The position numbers and the translations under genes are program-made. The notes under the pieces were generated by a model, which searched no databases, had not been told where the DNA came from, and saw nothing but the letters and a program-made list of their open reading frames with translations. From an uncultured Collinsella sp. (lineage in GTDB: Bacteria; Actinomycetota; Coriobacteriia; Coriobacteriales; Coriobacteriaceae), in assembly GCA_959599615.1 (NCBI GenBank), contig CAUGKA010000018.1:1-19178 (forward strand): a DNA stretch of 19,178 nt. Direction: 5' to 3'. Below, piece by piece: positions 1 to 7,378 of the stretch (positions are counted from its first letter, which is position 1; each line of letters starts with the position of its first letter).

Positions 1-22
1 CCCGGCCCGGCGCCTGTTCGTT

Positions 23-1126
23 CTACTTGTCCCCGTCCCCTGCGGGCGAGTTCTTTTGGTTGCGGCGGTTACTCCAGGTCACGTTGTGCTCCTTGTAGTA
101 ATCGGGCGCCTCGTTGCCGCTCGCGCTAATGGGGTCGTTGCCAGTCAGGGTGTCGGCAATATCCTGCACGAACTTAACGAACAGGCTCGAGTCGTCGGTC
201 TCGGACGAATCAAAATCGAAGCCGAACTCCACCGCGCCGCCGATGATTTTGTCCACGCACTCCGGGTCGTCGCCGTCCAGCCAAATGACCACGGTGTATT
301 TGTCCACATCGCCCACGCGGAAGTTCGCATGGCTGATGGTCGTCACCACGTCTTTGGACGCAAACGGCTCGGTGTTGGGCTCGGGGTTGCCATCGGCCGC
401 AGCCGCCGCATAGGTCGTAGGCTCGCCGTTGCGATACACCCTCACGCGCGCTGCCTTATCCACGCCCTTGCTGGCGCTGACCACCTTGAGCTTGGCGCTG
501 TAGCCCAGATCGGTCTTGCCGGCGTTGCGGATATAGAAGGTGTACGCCACGTAGTTCTTGCCGTTGTGGCTGCCGTCGATGTCGTCCAGATTGTCGGGCA
601 GATCCTCGGCAGCGATATTGGTGCCGTTGTCCACGGCGTCGGCCGCCAGGCGCGCGGTGGCGTTGTTAAAGTCGCCGTTGTCGGCAATGGCCACGCCGCG
701 GCGGAACAGCTCCAGGCGGTTGAGGTTGATGGTGAAGTTGCCCATGTTTTCCTGCATAAACGACAGGGCAAACAGCACGCCAAAGGCAAGTGCCAGCACC
801 ACGAGGGCCTTTTGCAGCTTGTCCATGCGCAGCAACGCCGTGCCGATGCGCTCCATGCGGCGCTTGGGCATGTACATGGACACGACCGCGTCGGGGTCGA
901 TGTCGTCGAGGTCCTGGTCGGCCAGTGCCTGTTCCAGCTCCTCGATGCGCACCACGCCGCGCAGGTCGCGTTTGGGCTTGGGCTTGCGTTTGCCGAAGCG
1001 CTTGCGCGGGGCGGGATCGGTGCCGGGGGTGTCCTCGGGCTGACCCTCGGTCAAATCCTCAGCCATGCCCTCAGCCAAATCCTCGGCAGCTTGATCTTTA
1101 TTGTCGTTACGCTTGAACAGTGCCAT
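23..1126 (-). CDS. Single-pass membrane protein of unknown function, PilZ operon partner
   Basis: This 367-residue protein is not one I recognise as a named family. Residues 1-60 are acidic and then strongly basic (RKRFGKRKPKPKR near 41-53), and residues 60-105 look like a charged cytoplasmic segment. One hydrophobic helix at about 106-125 (ALVVLALAFGVLFALSF) is followed by an exported domain of about 240 residues rich in beta-type sequence. The stretch YVAYTFYIRNAG near the middle and VVIWLDGDDPECVDKIIGGAVEFGF near the end resemble the pattern of small secreted camelysin/TasA-like beta-sandwich proteins; this is a weak inference. The gene starts 5 bases after the PilZ gene stops and has no clear Shine-Dalgarno sequence, which suggests translational coupling. 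An envelope protein whose assembly or activity depends on the c-di-GMP-sensing neighbour is plausible but unproven. Confidence 0.8.
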   Translation of the reverse strand: MALFKRNDNKDQAAEDLAEGMAEDLTEGQPEDTPGTDPAPRKRFGKRKPKPKRDLRGVVRIEELEQALADQDLDDIDPDAVVSMYMPKRRMERIGTALLRMDKLQKALVVLALAFGVLFALSFMQENMGNFTINLNRLELFRRGVAIADNGDFNNATARLAADAVDNGTNIAAEDLPDNLDDIDGSHNGKNYVAYTFYIRNAGKTDLGYSAKLKVVSASKGVDKAARVRVYRNGEPTTYAAAAADGNPEPNTEPFASKDVVTTISHANFRVGDVDKYTVVIWLDGDDPECVDKIIGGAVEFGFDFDSSETDDSSLFVKFVQDIADTLTGNDPISASGNEAPDYYKEHNVTWSNRRNQKNSPAGDGDK

Positions 1127-1131
1127 GGCGA

Positions 1132-1797
1132 TCAGATCTTATATTTGGCGCGGATGTAGCCGACGTATTCTTTGACGAGCTCGCGCTCCATGTCGTCGGC
1201 GTAGCGGAACTGCAGGCCGCAGACGTTGCGGTACAGGCTGCCCTTGGGCGCGCGGCGCACCCAACACACGATGCCCAGCTGCTCGGGCAGCTCGTGGCGC
1301 TCGCCCTGCAGGCGGATCGCGGGCATTTGCACGGCCAGGGCCTCGCCCACGTCGGGGAAATCGTTGAGGTAGATAGCCAGACCGCCGGCCGAGACGTCGA
1401 TGGTCATGGCGTCCTCGGGCTCGGGGGTCGGCGCGTTGTCGCGCTGGTAGGTCAGGCGCATGGCGACCTTAAAACGCTCGTCGCGGCGCTTGACAAAGGT
1501 GCGTTGCTCGGCGACTTTGCGCATTTTCCAGTAGGTGCGGATGCCCTTTTTCTCGACCGACTCGGGGTAACCGGCGAGCACGAACGTCTCCTCGCCCACT
1601 TTGTACTGCAGCAGCAGCTTTTGGTTTTCGTCCATGATGAGCGGCTTGCCGGCGAGCATGGGCGAGCTCATAAGGAAGTACGCCTCGTCTAGGTTCTCTT
1701 TGTACGTGGCGAGCATGTTGAAGTCGGTTTTTTGGCCCATGGGCACGTCGAATGCCACCTGAAGCTTGGTCCCCGGCGTTATCTGTTGCTCTGCCAT
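1132..1797 (-). CDS. PilZ domain protein, YcgR-like c-di-GMP receptor
   Basis: The protein has 221 residues. Its N-terminal half (about 8-95) resembles the YcgR-type PilZ N-terminal domain, and residues about 99-215 form a PilZ domain. The two c-di-GMP-binding signatures are present: the RxxxR motif in KRRDERFK (Arg104 and Arg108) and DVSAGG (Asp134, Ser136, Gly139). GLQF near 194-197 is typical of the last strand. PilZ proteins bind c-di-GMP and pass the signal to motility, pili, polysaccharide or envelope machinery. The start at 1797 is chosen because GGGGGAG lies just upstream; the open frame extends further but through non-conserved sequence. It is the first gene of a two-gene operon with the downstream membrane protein, its likely partner. 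No flagellar or pilus genes are in the window, so the output is unknown. Confidence 0.88.
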   Translation of the reverse strand: MAEQQITPGTKLQVAFDVPMGQKTDFNMLATYKENLDEAYFLMSSPMLAGKPLIMDENQKLLLQYKVGEETFVLAGYPESVEKKGIRTYWKMRKVAEQRTFVKRRDERFKVAMRLTYQRDNAPTPEPEDAMTIDVSAGGLAIYLNDFPDVGEALAVQMPAIRLQGERHELPEQLGIVCWVRRAPKGSLYRNVCGLQFRYADDMERELVKEYVGYIRAKYKI

Positions 1798-1855
1798 GTT
1801 TTCTCCCCCAGTCGCGGGCGCCGATATCATCGTCGTGCGCGATGCACATTGGGCT

Positions 1856-1861
1856 ATTGTA
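1856..1861 (-). promoter_or_regulatory. Candidate -10 box for the PilZ operon
   Basis: The minus strand reads TACAAT here, about 60 bases upstream of the PilZ start codon. I see no convincing -35 at the right distance, so this is a weak prediction. Confidence 0.3.
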
Positions 1862-1927
1862 CCTGCTTTGCTGTGGGTTGCAGCGCAGGGTGCGCGAAAT
1901 GGTGCGGATGCGGCGGCGCGGCAGCCG

Positions 1928-3403
1928 CTAGCGCATCTGCCCTGCACGCCCTGTTAGTCGATACTTGCGGTTACGGCTCGTCGTCGCGGCCGTAGGCTCT
2001 AGCTTGCCCTGCGCGATAAGCGCATTGACGCGCGTCCTAACCTGGGAGACGGTGAGTCCCGTGCATTCTGCCAGTTCACGTGTTCCCAGTTCGCCGTTGC
2101 GCTTGAGTGCCGCCACAATTAAGTCCCCGCCATGATCGATTTGCTCAACCTTCGCTCGGTAGAGGACAACCTTAAACCGGTCGAAACCCGGGCAAAACAA
2201 TGGCTCGGCCAGACCGTGCGCACGCATGGCATCGAGCATCATTGGAATGCCCGATCCGTTGCCTTCGGCAGGAGAGCCCGCACCGTCGGGCAATGGAACA
2301 AGCGACATGAGCTTCACAAGCGTCGCATTGCGACATCGGGAGCTGCCGTCAAACAGGTTCTCGCGAGTCTTTCCTCCGTATAGGCCGCCGGGGTTCACCA
2401 CCTCGATACGATCGTCAAAAACGTCGACGGCGATCGATTGCCCACAGAACCGATCCCCGTATTCCCTGTGGATAACCGCGTTGGCGATTGCCTCACGCAG
2501 GACCTCCTCGGGAATCTCCAGCGAGTCGATACGCGAAATGCCTTGGACGGTCGCGGTGCGGCGCAGGTTTTTGGCGACAGCCGCGACAGCATCCGAAATC
2601 ATCTCGCCCAACGTTCCCTCGCAGATCGTACGGTCCATGAACCTCAACGACCCCGCCGCGCCCTTCTGCGTTCCGGCATAGACCGCCACATCGATAAAGA
2701 GCTTGGGATAGAACTGCTGAGGATAGGCACCCGCAGCCAGGAGCCCGGCTTTAGTGACATTGCCCTGGGAGTCGAGGAAATTCAGGCGCTCCAGCTTCGT
2801 TTTCTTGTCCGGCGCGTCGCGCATCGCACGGGGTGTCAGTGAGAAAGCACGCTCTATCGTGCGGTCGACCAGGGCCTCGTCAAGATCGCCTGCGACCGCG
2901 CCGGGCACTGCATCGCGATCACTGGGGCTCGTCCGTTCATACGATGACAAGGACAGGACCTCGGTCGACGAGAGCGGAACATCTTTGTCGTCGATGCGTT
3001 TGTAGCTGCCGCCTTGAGCGCCCCGCTCTATGACATAACAAGGCTTGCTCGACGGGTCGAGCTCCTCAATCGTGATGACCAGAACCACGGTGCCCTGGAG
3101 CTCCACGCGTTCAATGGTGTATTTGGGCGGATTGGCCAGTTTTCCGCGACCGCCGGCATCACCCATGCCCGCTACGAATTGGTTGAGTACCTTCTCGGTC
3201 TCAAAGTTCTCAACCGGGACAAAGCCCGCGCGCTCGCTCACGCCGAGCACGATAATTCCGCCAGCGGTATTCGCGAATGCGCTAACCGTTTCCCATACGT
3301 CGCGAGAAAGCGTCGTGGCGCTCTCCTTTACTTCGACGCTAAAGTCATCCGAACCCATGCGCTTTAAAGACTCGAGCAAACCGGCCAGCTCGTTTTCGTT
3401 CAT
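1928..3403 (-). CDS. AlbA_2 (Schlafen-type) and GHKL-like ATP-binding transcriptional regulator
   Basis: This 491-residue protein has the architecture of the family often labelled ATP-binding protein or RecG-like transcriptional regulator. An AlbA_2 domain occupies about 21-150 (VKESATTLSRDVWETVSAFANTAGGIIVLGV at 25-55). A divergent HATPase domain follows at about 290-415, with the N-box EAIANAVIHREYGD (304-317) and a glycine-rich lid EGNGSGIPMM (380-389). A winged helix-turn-helix lies at about 425-485 (TRELAECTGLTVSQVRTRV). The family is thought to sense a ligand or stress and bind DNA; the exact role is usually unknown. The ATG at 3403 is preferred because GAAGGGA lies 7 bases before it; a GTG two codons upstream would overlap that site. 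The upstream region carries two large repeat arrays and a possible promoter, so autoregulation is likely. Confidence 0.88.
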   Translation of the reverse strand: MNENELAGLLESLKRMGSDDFSVEVKESATTLSRDVWETVSAFANTAGGIIVLGVSERAGFVPVENFETEKVLNQFVAGMGDAGGRGKLANPPKYTIERVELQGTVVLVITIEELDPSSKPCYVIERGAQGGSYKRIDDKDVPLSSTEVLSLSSYERTSPSDRDAVPGAVAGDLDEALVDRTIERAFSLTPRAMRDAPDKKTKLERLNFLDSQGNVTKAGLLAAGAYPQQFYPKLFIDVAVYAGTQKGAAGSLRFMDRTICEGTLGEMISDAVAAVAKNLRRTATVQGISRIDSLEIPEEVLREAIANAVIHREYGDRFCGQSIAVDVFDDRIEVVNPGGLYGGKTRENLFDGSSRCRNATLVKLMSLVPLPDGAGSPAEGNGSGIPMMLDAMRAHGLAEPLFCPGFDRFKVVLYRAKVEQIDHGGDLIVAALKRNGELGTRELAECTGLTVSQVRTRVNALIAQGKLEPTAATTSRNRKYRLTGRAGQMR

Positions 3404-3460
3404 CTGCACGTCCCTTCGCTCGGTCCTGCGGAGAATGCTGCAGACGGATTTCCCTCGTCT

Positions 3461-3545
3461 CTCAGTTATCTCTCGTAATTATCTCTTATCTTTCTGTTAT
3501 CTCTCGTATTAGATATGAGTGAAAGATGAGAGATAAGATATCTCT
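3461..3545. repeat. Operator-like array, copy 1, of TTATCTCTC motifs
   Basis: Motifs matching TTATCTCTC/T occur at 3466-3474, 3479-3487 and 3497-3505, with the complementary GAGAGATAA at 3528-3536. A degenerate reverse copy (AGATATGAG) is at 3511-3519. The block lies between the AlbA_2 gene and its candidate promoter, so it would be in the 5' leader. Copy 2, 164 bp away, matches over roughly 70 bases with only a handful of differences. Confidence 0.75.
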
Positions 3546-3554
3546 ACCTGCTTC

Positions 3555-3583
3555 ATTAAATCATGTTTTTGCTGGTGGAACAA
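3555..3583 (-). promoter_or_regulatory. Candidate promoter of the AlbA_2 regulator gene
   Basis: On the minus strand, TTGTTC (3578-3583) is followed after 17 bases by TTTAAT (3555-3560) in an AT-rich stretch. It lies between the two repeat arrays: copy 2 is upstream of it and copy 1 downstream, an arrangement suited to repression. It is predicted from sequence only. Confidence 0.35.
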
Positions 3584-3624
3584 TCGATATTGAGACAATA
3601 TCATGGTTGCTTGTCTCTTTGCTG

Positions 3625-3698
3625 CTCAGTTATCTCTCATATTTATCTCTCATCTTTCTGTTATCTCTCATATTAGAGATGAGTGAGAGATGAGAAAT
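3625..3698. repeat. Operator-like array, copy 2, of TTATCTCTC motifs
   Basis: This is a second copy of the array at 3461-3545 with the same order of direct and inverted motifs: CTCAGTTATCTCTCATATTT at its left end, TTATCTCTCATATTAGAGAT in the middle, and GAGTGAGAGATGAG at the right. Copy-to-copy differences fall mainly at single positions such as TCTCG/TCTCA, as expected of sites under selection or of a recent duplication. Confidence 0.75.
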
Positions 3699-3723
3699 GC
3701 ATGAGTGATGGACGGTCGGAAAT

Positions 3724-3789
3724 CGAGAGTGGATTTTCGGACGGTTTTTGGGCGTTTTGGGGCTGTTTCCGTCCGAAAATCCACTCTCG
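3724..3789. repeat. Perfect 21-bp inverted repeat upstream of the peptidase gene
   Basis: The left arm (3724-3744) and the right arm (3769-3789) are perfect reverse complements of 21 bases, centred on GTGGATTTTCGGAC and GTCCGAAAATCCAC, with a 24-base G/T-rich spacer. Transcribed, it would form a very stable hairpin; as DNA it could be a paired protein site or the termini of a small mobile element. Confidence 0.8.
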
Positions 3790-3840
3790 TTCAATTTGCG
3801 TCCGAATTTCCACGCTCGTGTGTCCGAAAATCCACACTCA
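3771..3840 (+). repeat. Three degenerate direct repeats GTCCGAAAATCCACxCTC
   Basis: Units start at 3771 (GTCCGAAAATCCACTCTCG), 3800 (GTCCGAATTTCCACGCTCG) and 3822 (GTCCGAAAATCCACACTCA), spaced 29 and 22 bp apart. The first unit is also the right arm of the inverted repeat. Open frames through this region repeat the peptides SGFSDG or RKSTL only because the DNA is repetitive. Confidence 0.7.
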
Positions 3841-3849
3841 TCCGGCAGA

Positions 3850-3877
3850 TTGGTCGAAGGCCCCATATGGGTATACT
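3850..3877 (+). promoter_or_regulatory. Candidate promoter of the M16 peptidase gene
   Basis: TTGGTC (3850-3855) is followed after 16 bases by TATACT (3872-3877), preceded by TGGG. It lies just downstream of the last GTCCGAAAATCCAC repeat and about 50 bases before the start codon. Confidence 0.5.
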
Positions 3878-3929
3878 CTCGAGGATTCGACTCGATTCGC
3901 CCCCGCTGGGGCGTCAAAGGAGACTGCAT

Positions 3930-6900
3930 ATGTCCGCCACCTCAACCGACCCGCGCGCCGCTGCTGCCGCGCTGCTGGTACCCGGTACCACCTGCCACGG
4001 TTTTGCCGTCGAGCGCTGCGAGACCGTGCCCGAGCTCGTCTCGGACGCCTACGTGCTGCGCCACACCGCCTCGGGCGCTCGCCTGCTGTACCTGGCGTGC
4101 GATGACGAGAACAAGGCCTTTGCCATTGGCTTTAAGACGCCGCCGGCCGATTCCACCGGCGTGTTCCATATTCTTGAGCACTCGGTGCTGTGCGGGTCGG
4201 CCAAGTTTCCCGTCAAGGAGCCGTTTGTCGACCTGATCAAGAGCTCCATGCAGACGTTTCTCAACGCCATGACCTACCCCGACAAAACCATCTACCCTGT
4301 CGCCACCACCAACGAGCAGGATCTGTACAACCTGATGGACGTGTATCTGGACGCGGTGTTCAACCCGGCCATCTATACCAAGCCCACCATTTTTGAGCAG
4401 GAGGGCTGGCACTACGAGCTGGACCTGCCGGAGAGCGTCGAGATCGAGGGCAGCGACAGCTCCGCGAGCCTGCGCGAGGGCACGCTGCGCTATAACGGCG
4501 TGGTATTCAACGAGATGAAGGGTGCGCTGTCCGATCCCATGAGCGTGCTGGACGACGCCGTCAACGCCGCGCTCTATCCCGACACCGCCTATGCGCACGA
4601 AAGCGGCGGCGACCCGCGCGCGATTCCCGCGCTCACCTACGAGCAGTTCCTGGACACGCACGCGCGCCACTACAACCCCTCCAACTCCTACATCACGCTC
4701 TACGGCGACCTGGACGTGGACCGCGCACTGGCCTTTTTGGACGAGCGTTATCTGTCGCAGCCGAGTGCCGCAAGCCGCCGCATGGACGCAGCCGTTGCCG
4801 CCGGCGAGGACCCGTCCGCGCTGGCGCCCAATCCGCTGGGCGTGCAGACGCCCGTGACCTGCGAGTACAAGCGCGTCGAGATGGCCACTACACCCGAGAA
4901 CGCCCTGGTGGGCCTGGGCCTTGTGTTGGGCAGCGCGCTCGACCGCAAACGCACGATCGCGGAGGATATCCTGTTCGAGGCGCTGCTGGGCTCCAACGAG
5001 GCGCCGGTCAAGAAGACCATTCTGGCCGCCGGCCTGGGCGGCAACGTGGTGAGCTACACCGCGGCCGAGAGCCTGCAGCCCTACGAGCTCATCATGTTGC
5101 AAAACGCGCAGCCCGGCGTGGCGCGCGAGCTGCGCCGCGTGTTCCAGGACGCCTGCCGCGACCTGTGCGAGCACGGCGTTCCGCGCGAGCGCCTGGAAGC
5201 CATCATCAGCAGCAACGAATACGATCTGCGCCAGCGCGACTACGGCATCGCCGACGGCGTGGCCATTGCGTGCGACGCGCTGAGCACCTGGCTCTACGAT
5301 GACGACGCCGCGACGCTGGCACTCAAGTACGGCCCGGTGTACGAGGAGCTGCGAGGCGAGCTGGACGGCAGCTATTTTGAGGACCTGCTGCGCGAGCTGG
5401 TGCTGCAGAACGATCACATGGCGCTCGTCGAGCTGGTGCCGGTGGACGCCGCCGAGGGTTCGGAGGGTGCCGAGGCCATCGAGCTGGCAGCCAAGCGCGA
5501 CGCCATGACCGATTCCGAGCTGGCCAATGTGGTCGAGCGCACAGCCGCGCTGCGTGCCGCACAGGAGGCCGAAGACACACCCGAGGCCAAGGCCACACTG
5601 CCGCGCCTGCGCGTGTCCGACATTGGCGAGGCGCGCCCCGAGCCGCCGCTGGTCGTAGACACGACCGCGCCCATCCCCTGCCTGCGCCACGGCATCCCCA
5701 CCAACCGTTTGGCCTACGCCATGCAGTATTTCGACTTGAGCTGCGTCGCGTTTGAGGACCTGCCCTATGTGACGCTGCTCTGCCGTCTGCTCAAACAGCT
5801 GCCCACGAGCGAGCACTCGGCCGAGGAGCTCGACAACTTGCTCGCCGGCAAGCTTGGCTTTTTGAGCTTTACAACCGAGGTCATGACCCAGCCCGACGTG
5901 GACGGTGTGCGCCCCTACCTGCTGGTGAGCGCCGGCGCCCTGTCCGAGAAGATCGATGCGCTGGCAAGCCTGCCGCGCGAGGTGTGGTCGAGCACGCTTT
6001 TGCTCGATGCCGACGCCGACCGCGTGCGCGACGTGCTCACGCAGATTCGCATTGGGCTTGAGCAGGGCTTTATCAACAACGGACACTCGGCAGCGCTCGG
6101 TCGCGCTATGAGCTACAGTTCGCCTTCGGCCGTGGTGCGCGAGCAGCTTTCGGGCGTGGACTTCTACCTGTTCCTGCGCGATCTGCTCGACCACTTTGAC
6201 GAGCGCCTGGATGACCTGCGCGCCAAGCTTGCCGAGCTGGCGGAGCGTATCTTTGTAGCCGATGGCTGCATGGCGAGCTTTACCGGCAGCGACGAGGACT
6301 TTGACGCGTACTGGGATGCCGCGGGCAGCCTGGGGCTGGGTGCGGGCGATGGTGCCGGCCGCGACGCGCTCGTGGTGCCGGCGCCGTGCGACCGCCACGA
6401 GGCTTTCGTGATCCCCAGCGACATCTGCTTTGCGGCAAGCGCGTGCGACCCGCGTCGCTTGGGGCTTGACGTGACAGGCACTTGGGCCGTGGCTGCCAAC
6501 GCGCTCTCCTACGACTACCTGTGGAACGAGATCCGCGTGAAGGGCGGGGCGTACGGCTGCGGATTCCGCGCGGCAGGTGAGCGTCAGGCGGCGTTCTACA
6601 CCTACCGCGACCCGGCGATCGATCCTTCGATTGAGCGCGTGGCGCGCGCAGGCGAATGGCTCGGCAGCTTTGAGCCCGACGAAGCCGCCTTTGAGGGCTT
6701 TATCGTGAGCTGCGTGAGCGGCATGGACGCGCCGGTGAAGCCGTACGCGCTCACCAAGCGCCGCAACACGACCTACCTGGCCGGGCTCGATCCGCATGCG
6801 CGCGAGGAGCGTCGCGCCCAGATGCTCGCCGCCACGCCCGGTGAGCTGCGCTCGCTCGGCACCGACGTAACGCGCATCGCAGCCGAGTCGCCCACCTGCG

Positions 6901-6968
6901 TCTTTGGCGGCCGAGACGTCATCGCCAAGAGCAACGCCGGCTTTAACGTAGTCGACCTGATGGGCTAA
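3930..6968 (+). CDS. Insulinase-family M16C zinc metallopeptidase, PreP/Cym1-like
   Basis: This protein of 1012 residues has the length and layout of the M16C (presequence protease) subfamily, whose two halves close around small peptides and degrade them. The inverted zinc motif HxxEH is HILEH at 80-84 (His80, Glu83, His84). The third zinc ligand is probably Glu195 in VVFNEMKG. The segment after the motif (FVDLIKSSMQTFLNAMTYPDKTIYPV, about 99-124) is characteristic. The C-terminal half carries RVKGGAYG at 869-876, the substrate-binding Arg/Tyr region. No signal peptide or membrane segment is evident, so it is probably cytoplasmic. The start at 3930 is chosen because AAAGGAG lies 7 bases upstream; the frame stays open further upstream but only through repeats. 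It appears monocistronic and is followed by a REP-like hairpin. Confidence 0.95.
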   Translation: MSATSTDPRAAAAALLVPGTTCHGFAVERCETVPELVSDAYVLRHTASGARLLYLACDDENKAFAIGFKTPPADSTGVFHILEHSVLCGSAKFPVKEPFVDLIKSSMQTFLNAMTYPDKTIYPVATTNEQDLYNLMDVYLDAVFNPAIYTKPTIFEQEGWHYELDLPESVEIEGSDSSASLREGTLRYNGVVFNEMKGALSDPMSVLDDAVNAALYPDTAYAHESGGDPRAIPALTYEQFLDTHARHYNPSNSYITLYGDLDVDRALAFLDERYLSQPSAASRRMDAAVAAGEDPSALAPNPLGVQTPVTCEYKRVEMATTPENALVGLGLVLGSALDRKRTIAEDILFEALLGSNEAPVKKTILAAGLGGNVVSYTAAESLQPYELIMLQNAQPGVARELRRVFQDACRDLCEHGVPRERLEAIISSNEYDLRQRDYGIADGVAIACDALSTWLYDDDAATLALKYGPVYEELRGELDGSYFEDLLRELVLQNDHMALVELVPVDAAEGSEGAEAIELAAKRDAMTDSELANVVERTAALRAAQEAEDTPEAKATLPRLRVSDIGEARPEPPLVVDTTAPIPCLRHGIPTNRLAYAMQYFDLSCVAFEDLPYVTLLCRLLKQLPTSEHSAEELDNLLAGKLGFLSFTTEVMTQPDVDGVRPYLLVSAGALSEKIDALASLPREVWSSTLLLDADADRVRDVLTQIRIGLEQGFINNGHSAALGRAMSYSSPSAVVREQLSGVDFYLFLRDLLDHFDERLDDLRAKLAELAERIFVADGCMASFTGSDEDFDAYWDAAGSLGLGAGDGAGRDALVVPAPCDRHEAFVIPSDICFAASACDPRRLGLDVTGTWAVAANALSYDYLWNEIRVKGGAYGCGFRAAGERQAAFYTYRDPAIDPSIERVARAGEWLGSFEPDEAAFEGFIVSCVSGMDAPVKPYALTKRRNTTYLAGLDPHAREERRAQMLAATPGELRSLGTDVTRIAAESPTCVFGGRDVIAKSNAGFNVVDLMG

Positions 6969-6981
6969 CCACAGCAAGCAA

Positions 6982-7018
6982 AACCACTACAAAGGGGACA
7001 GGCCCCTTTGTAGTGGTT
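6982..7018. repeat. REP-like hairpin after the M16 peptidase gene
   Basis: Arms AACCACTACAAAGGGG (6982-6997) and CCCCTTTGTAGTGGTT (7003-7018) are perfect 16-base reverse complements around ACAGG. It lies 13 bases after the peptidase stop and lacks a T-tract, so it is either a weak terminator or a member of the dispersed GGGGACAG-type hairpin family seen elsewhere in the window. Confidence 0.75.
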
Positions 7019-7021
7019 CGA

Positions 7022-7052
7022 ACACTTGTTCTATACGTACACATGTTCTATA
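7022..7052 (+). repeat. Direct repeat ACACxTGTTCTATA upstream of the hicA-like gene
   Basis: ACACTTGTTCTATA (7022-7035) and ACACATGTTCTATA (7039-7052) match at 13 of 14 positions with a 17-bp period. The GTTCTAT core also forms the candidate GntR sites at 11967 and 12029. Confidence 0.5.
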
Positions 7053-7062
7053 GTATGGGTGA

Positions 7063-7100
7063 TTGCATCGGATCTAAATTGCAACTAGAATATAGTTGCA
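7063..7100 (+). promoter_or_regulatory. Candidate hicAB promoter overlapped by a palindromic operator
   Basis: TTGCAT (7063-7068), a 17-base spacer and TAGAAT (7086-7091) form a plausible promoter. The inverted repeat TGCAACTA (7080-7087) / TAGTTGCA (7093-7100) sits over the -10 box, the usual position for the operator of an autoregulated toxin-antitoxin pair with a DNA-binding antitoxin. Confidence 0.5.
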
Positions 7101-7114
7101 GAATGTGAGGCGGG

Positions 7115-7378
7115 ATGACTCGAGCCGATAAACTCATCGCCCAACTGTTTAGCTGCCCTTCGACGTATCGGTATGCCGATTTTTTAAAAGTCATGGCCTC
7201 ATATGGCTTTGAAATGGACAGCAAAGGCAAGACATCCGGATCGCGCATTCGCTTCTACAGGCCCTCAGATGGCAGGATGTTCGTGATGCACGCGCCTCAT
7301 CCATCTGACGAATTGACAGCGGGGACAATTCGAAACATCGTTCGATTTCTGCAGGATGTCGGAGGCAGTCATGAGTAA
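7115..7378 (+). CDS. hicA: HicA-like toxin (mRNA interferase family)
   Basis: This 87-residue protein has the small double-stranded-RNA-binding-like HicA fold pattern: ADFLKVMASYGFEMDSKGKTSGSRIRFYRP then MHAPHPSDELTAGTIRNIVRFLQDVG. HicA proteins cleave mRNA when freed from HicB. Canonical HicA has a catalytic histidine just after GS; here residues 42-44 are GSR, a variant known in a subgroup of this family. The downstream gene overlaps by 8 bases and encodes a HicB-like protein, so the pair is translationally coupled, toxin first. GAGG lies upstream of the ATG. The assignment rests on fold-level motifs plus context; activity is not shown by the sequence. Confidence 0.82.
   Translation: MTRADKLIAQLFSCPSTYRYADFLKVMASYGFEMDSKGKTSGSRIRFYRPSDGRMFVMHAPHPSDELTAGTIRNIVRFLQDVGGSHE

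Noticed and set aside
1798..1947. Upstream extension of the PilZ protein
   Set aside because: The extra sequence is Ala/Arg/Cys-rich, overlaps the end of the regulator gene, and the internal ATG has a strong ribosome binding site.
3461..3698. CRISPR array
   Set aside because: The motifs are short, imperfect, present in both orientations and spaced irregularly at 13-18 bp, with no unique spacers and no cas genes nearby.
3705..3929. N-terminal extension of the peptidase frame
   Set aside because: It reads through the repeat cluster (repeated RKSTL peptides), whereas the ATG at 3930 has AAAGGAG and matches the family start.
3630..3929. 99-codon minus-strand open frame with repeated SGFSDG peptides
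   Set aside because: The peptide repetition only mirrors the DNA repeats; there is no ribosome binding site or domain, and it covers the peptidase promoter.
3942..6977. Open frame of about 1000 codons on the minus strand across the peptidase gene
   Set aside because: It is the antisense shadow of a GC-rich gene with a clear M16C protein on the plus strand; its product is rich in His, Val, Gln and Arg and shows no domain.
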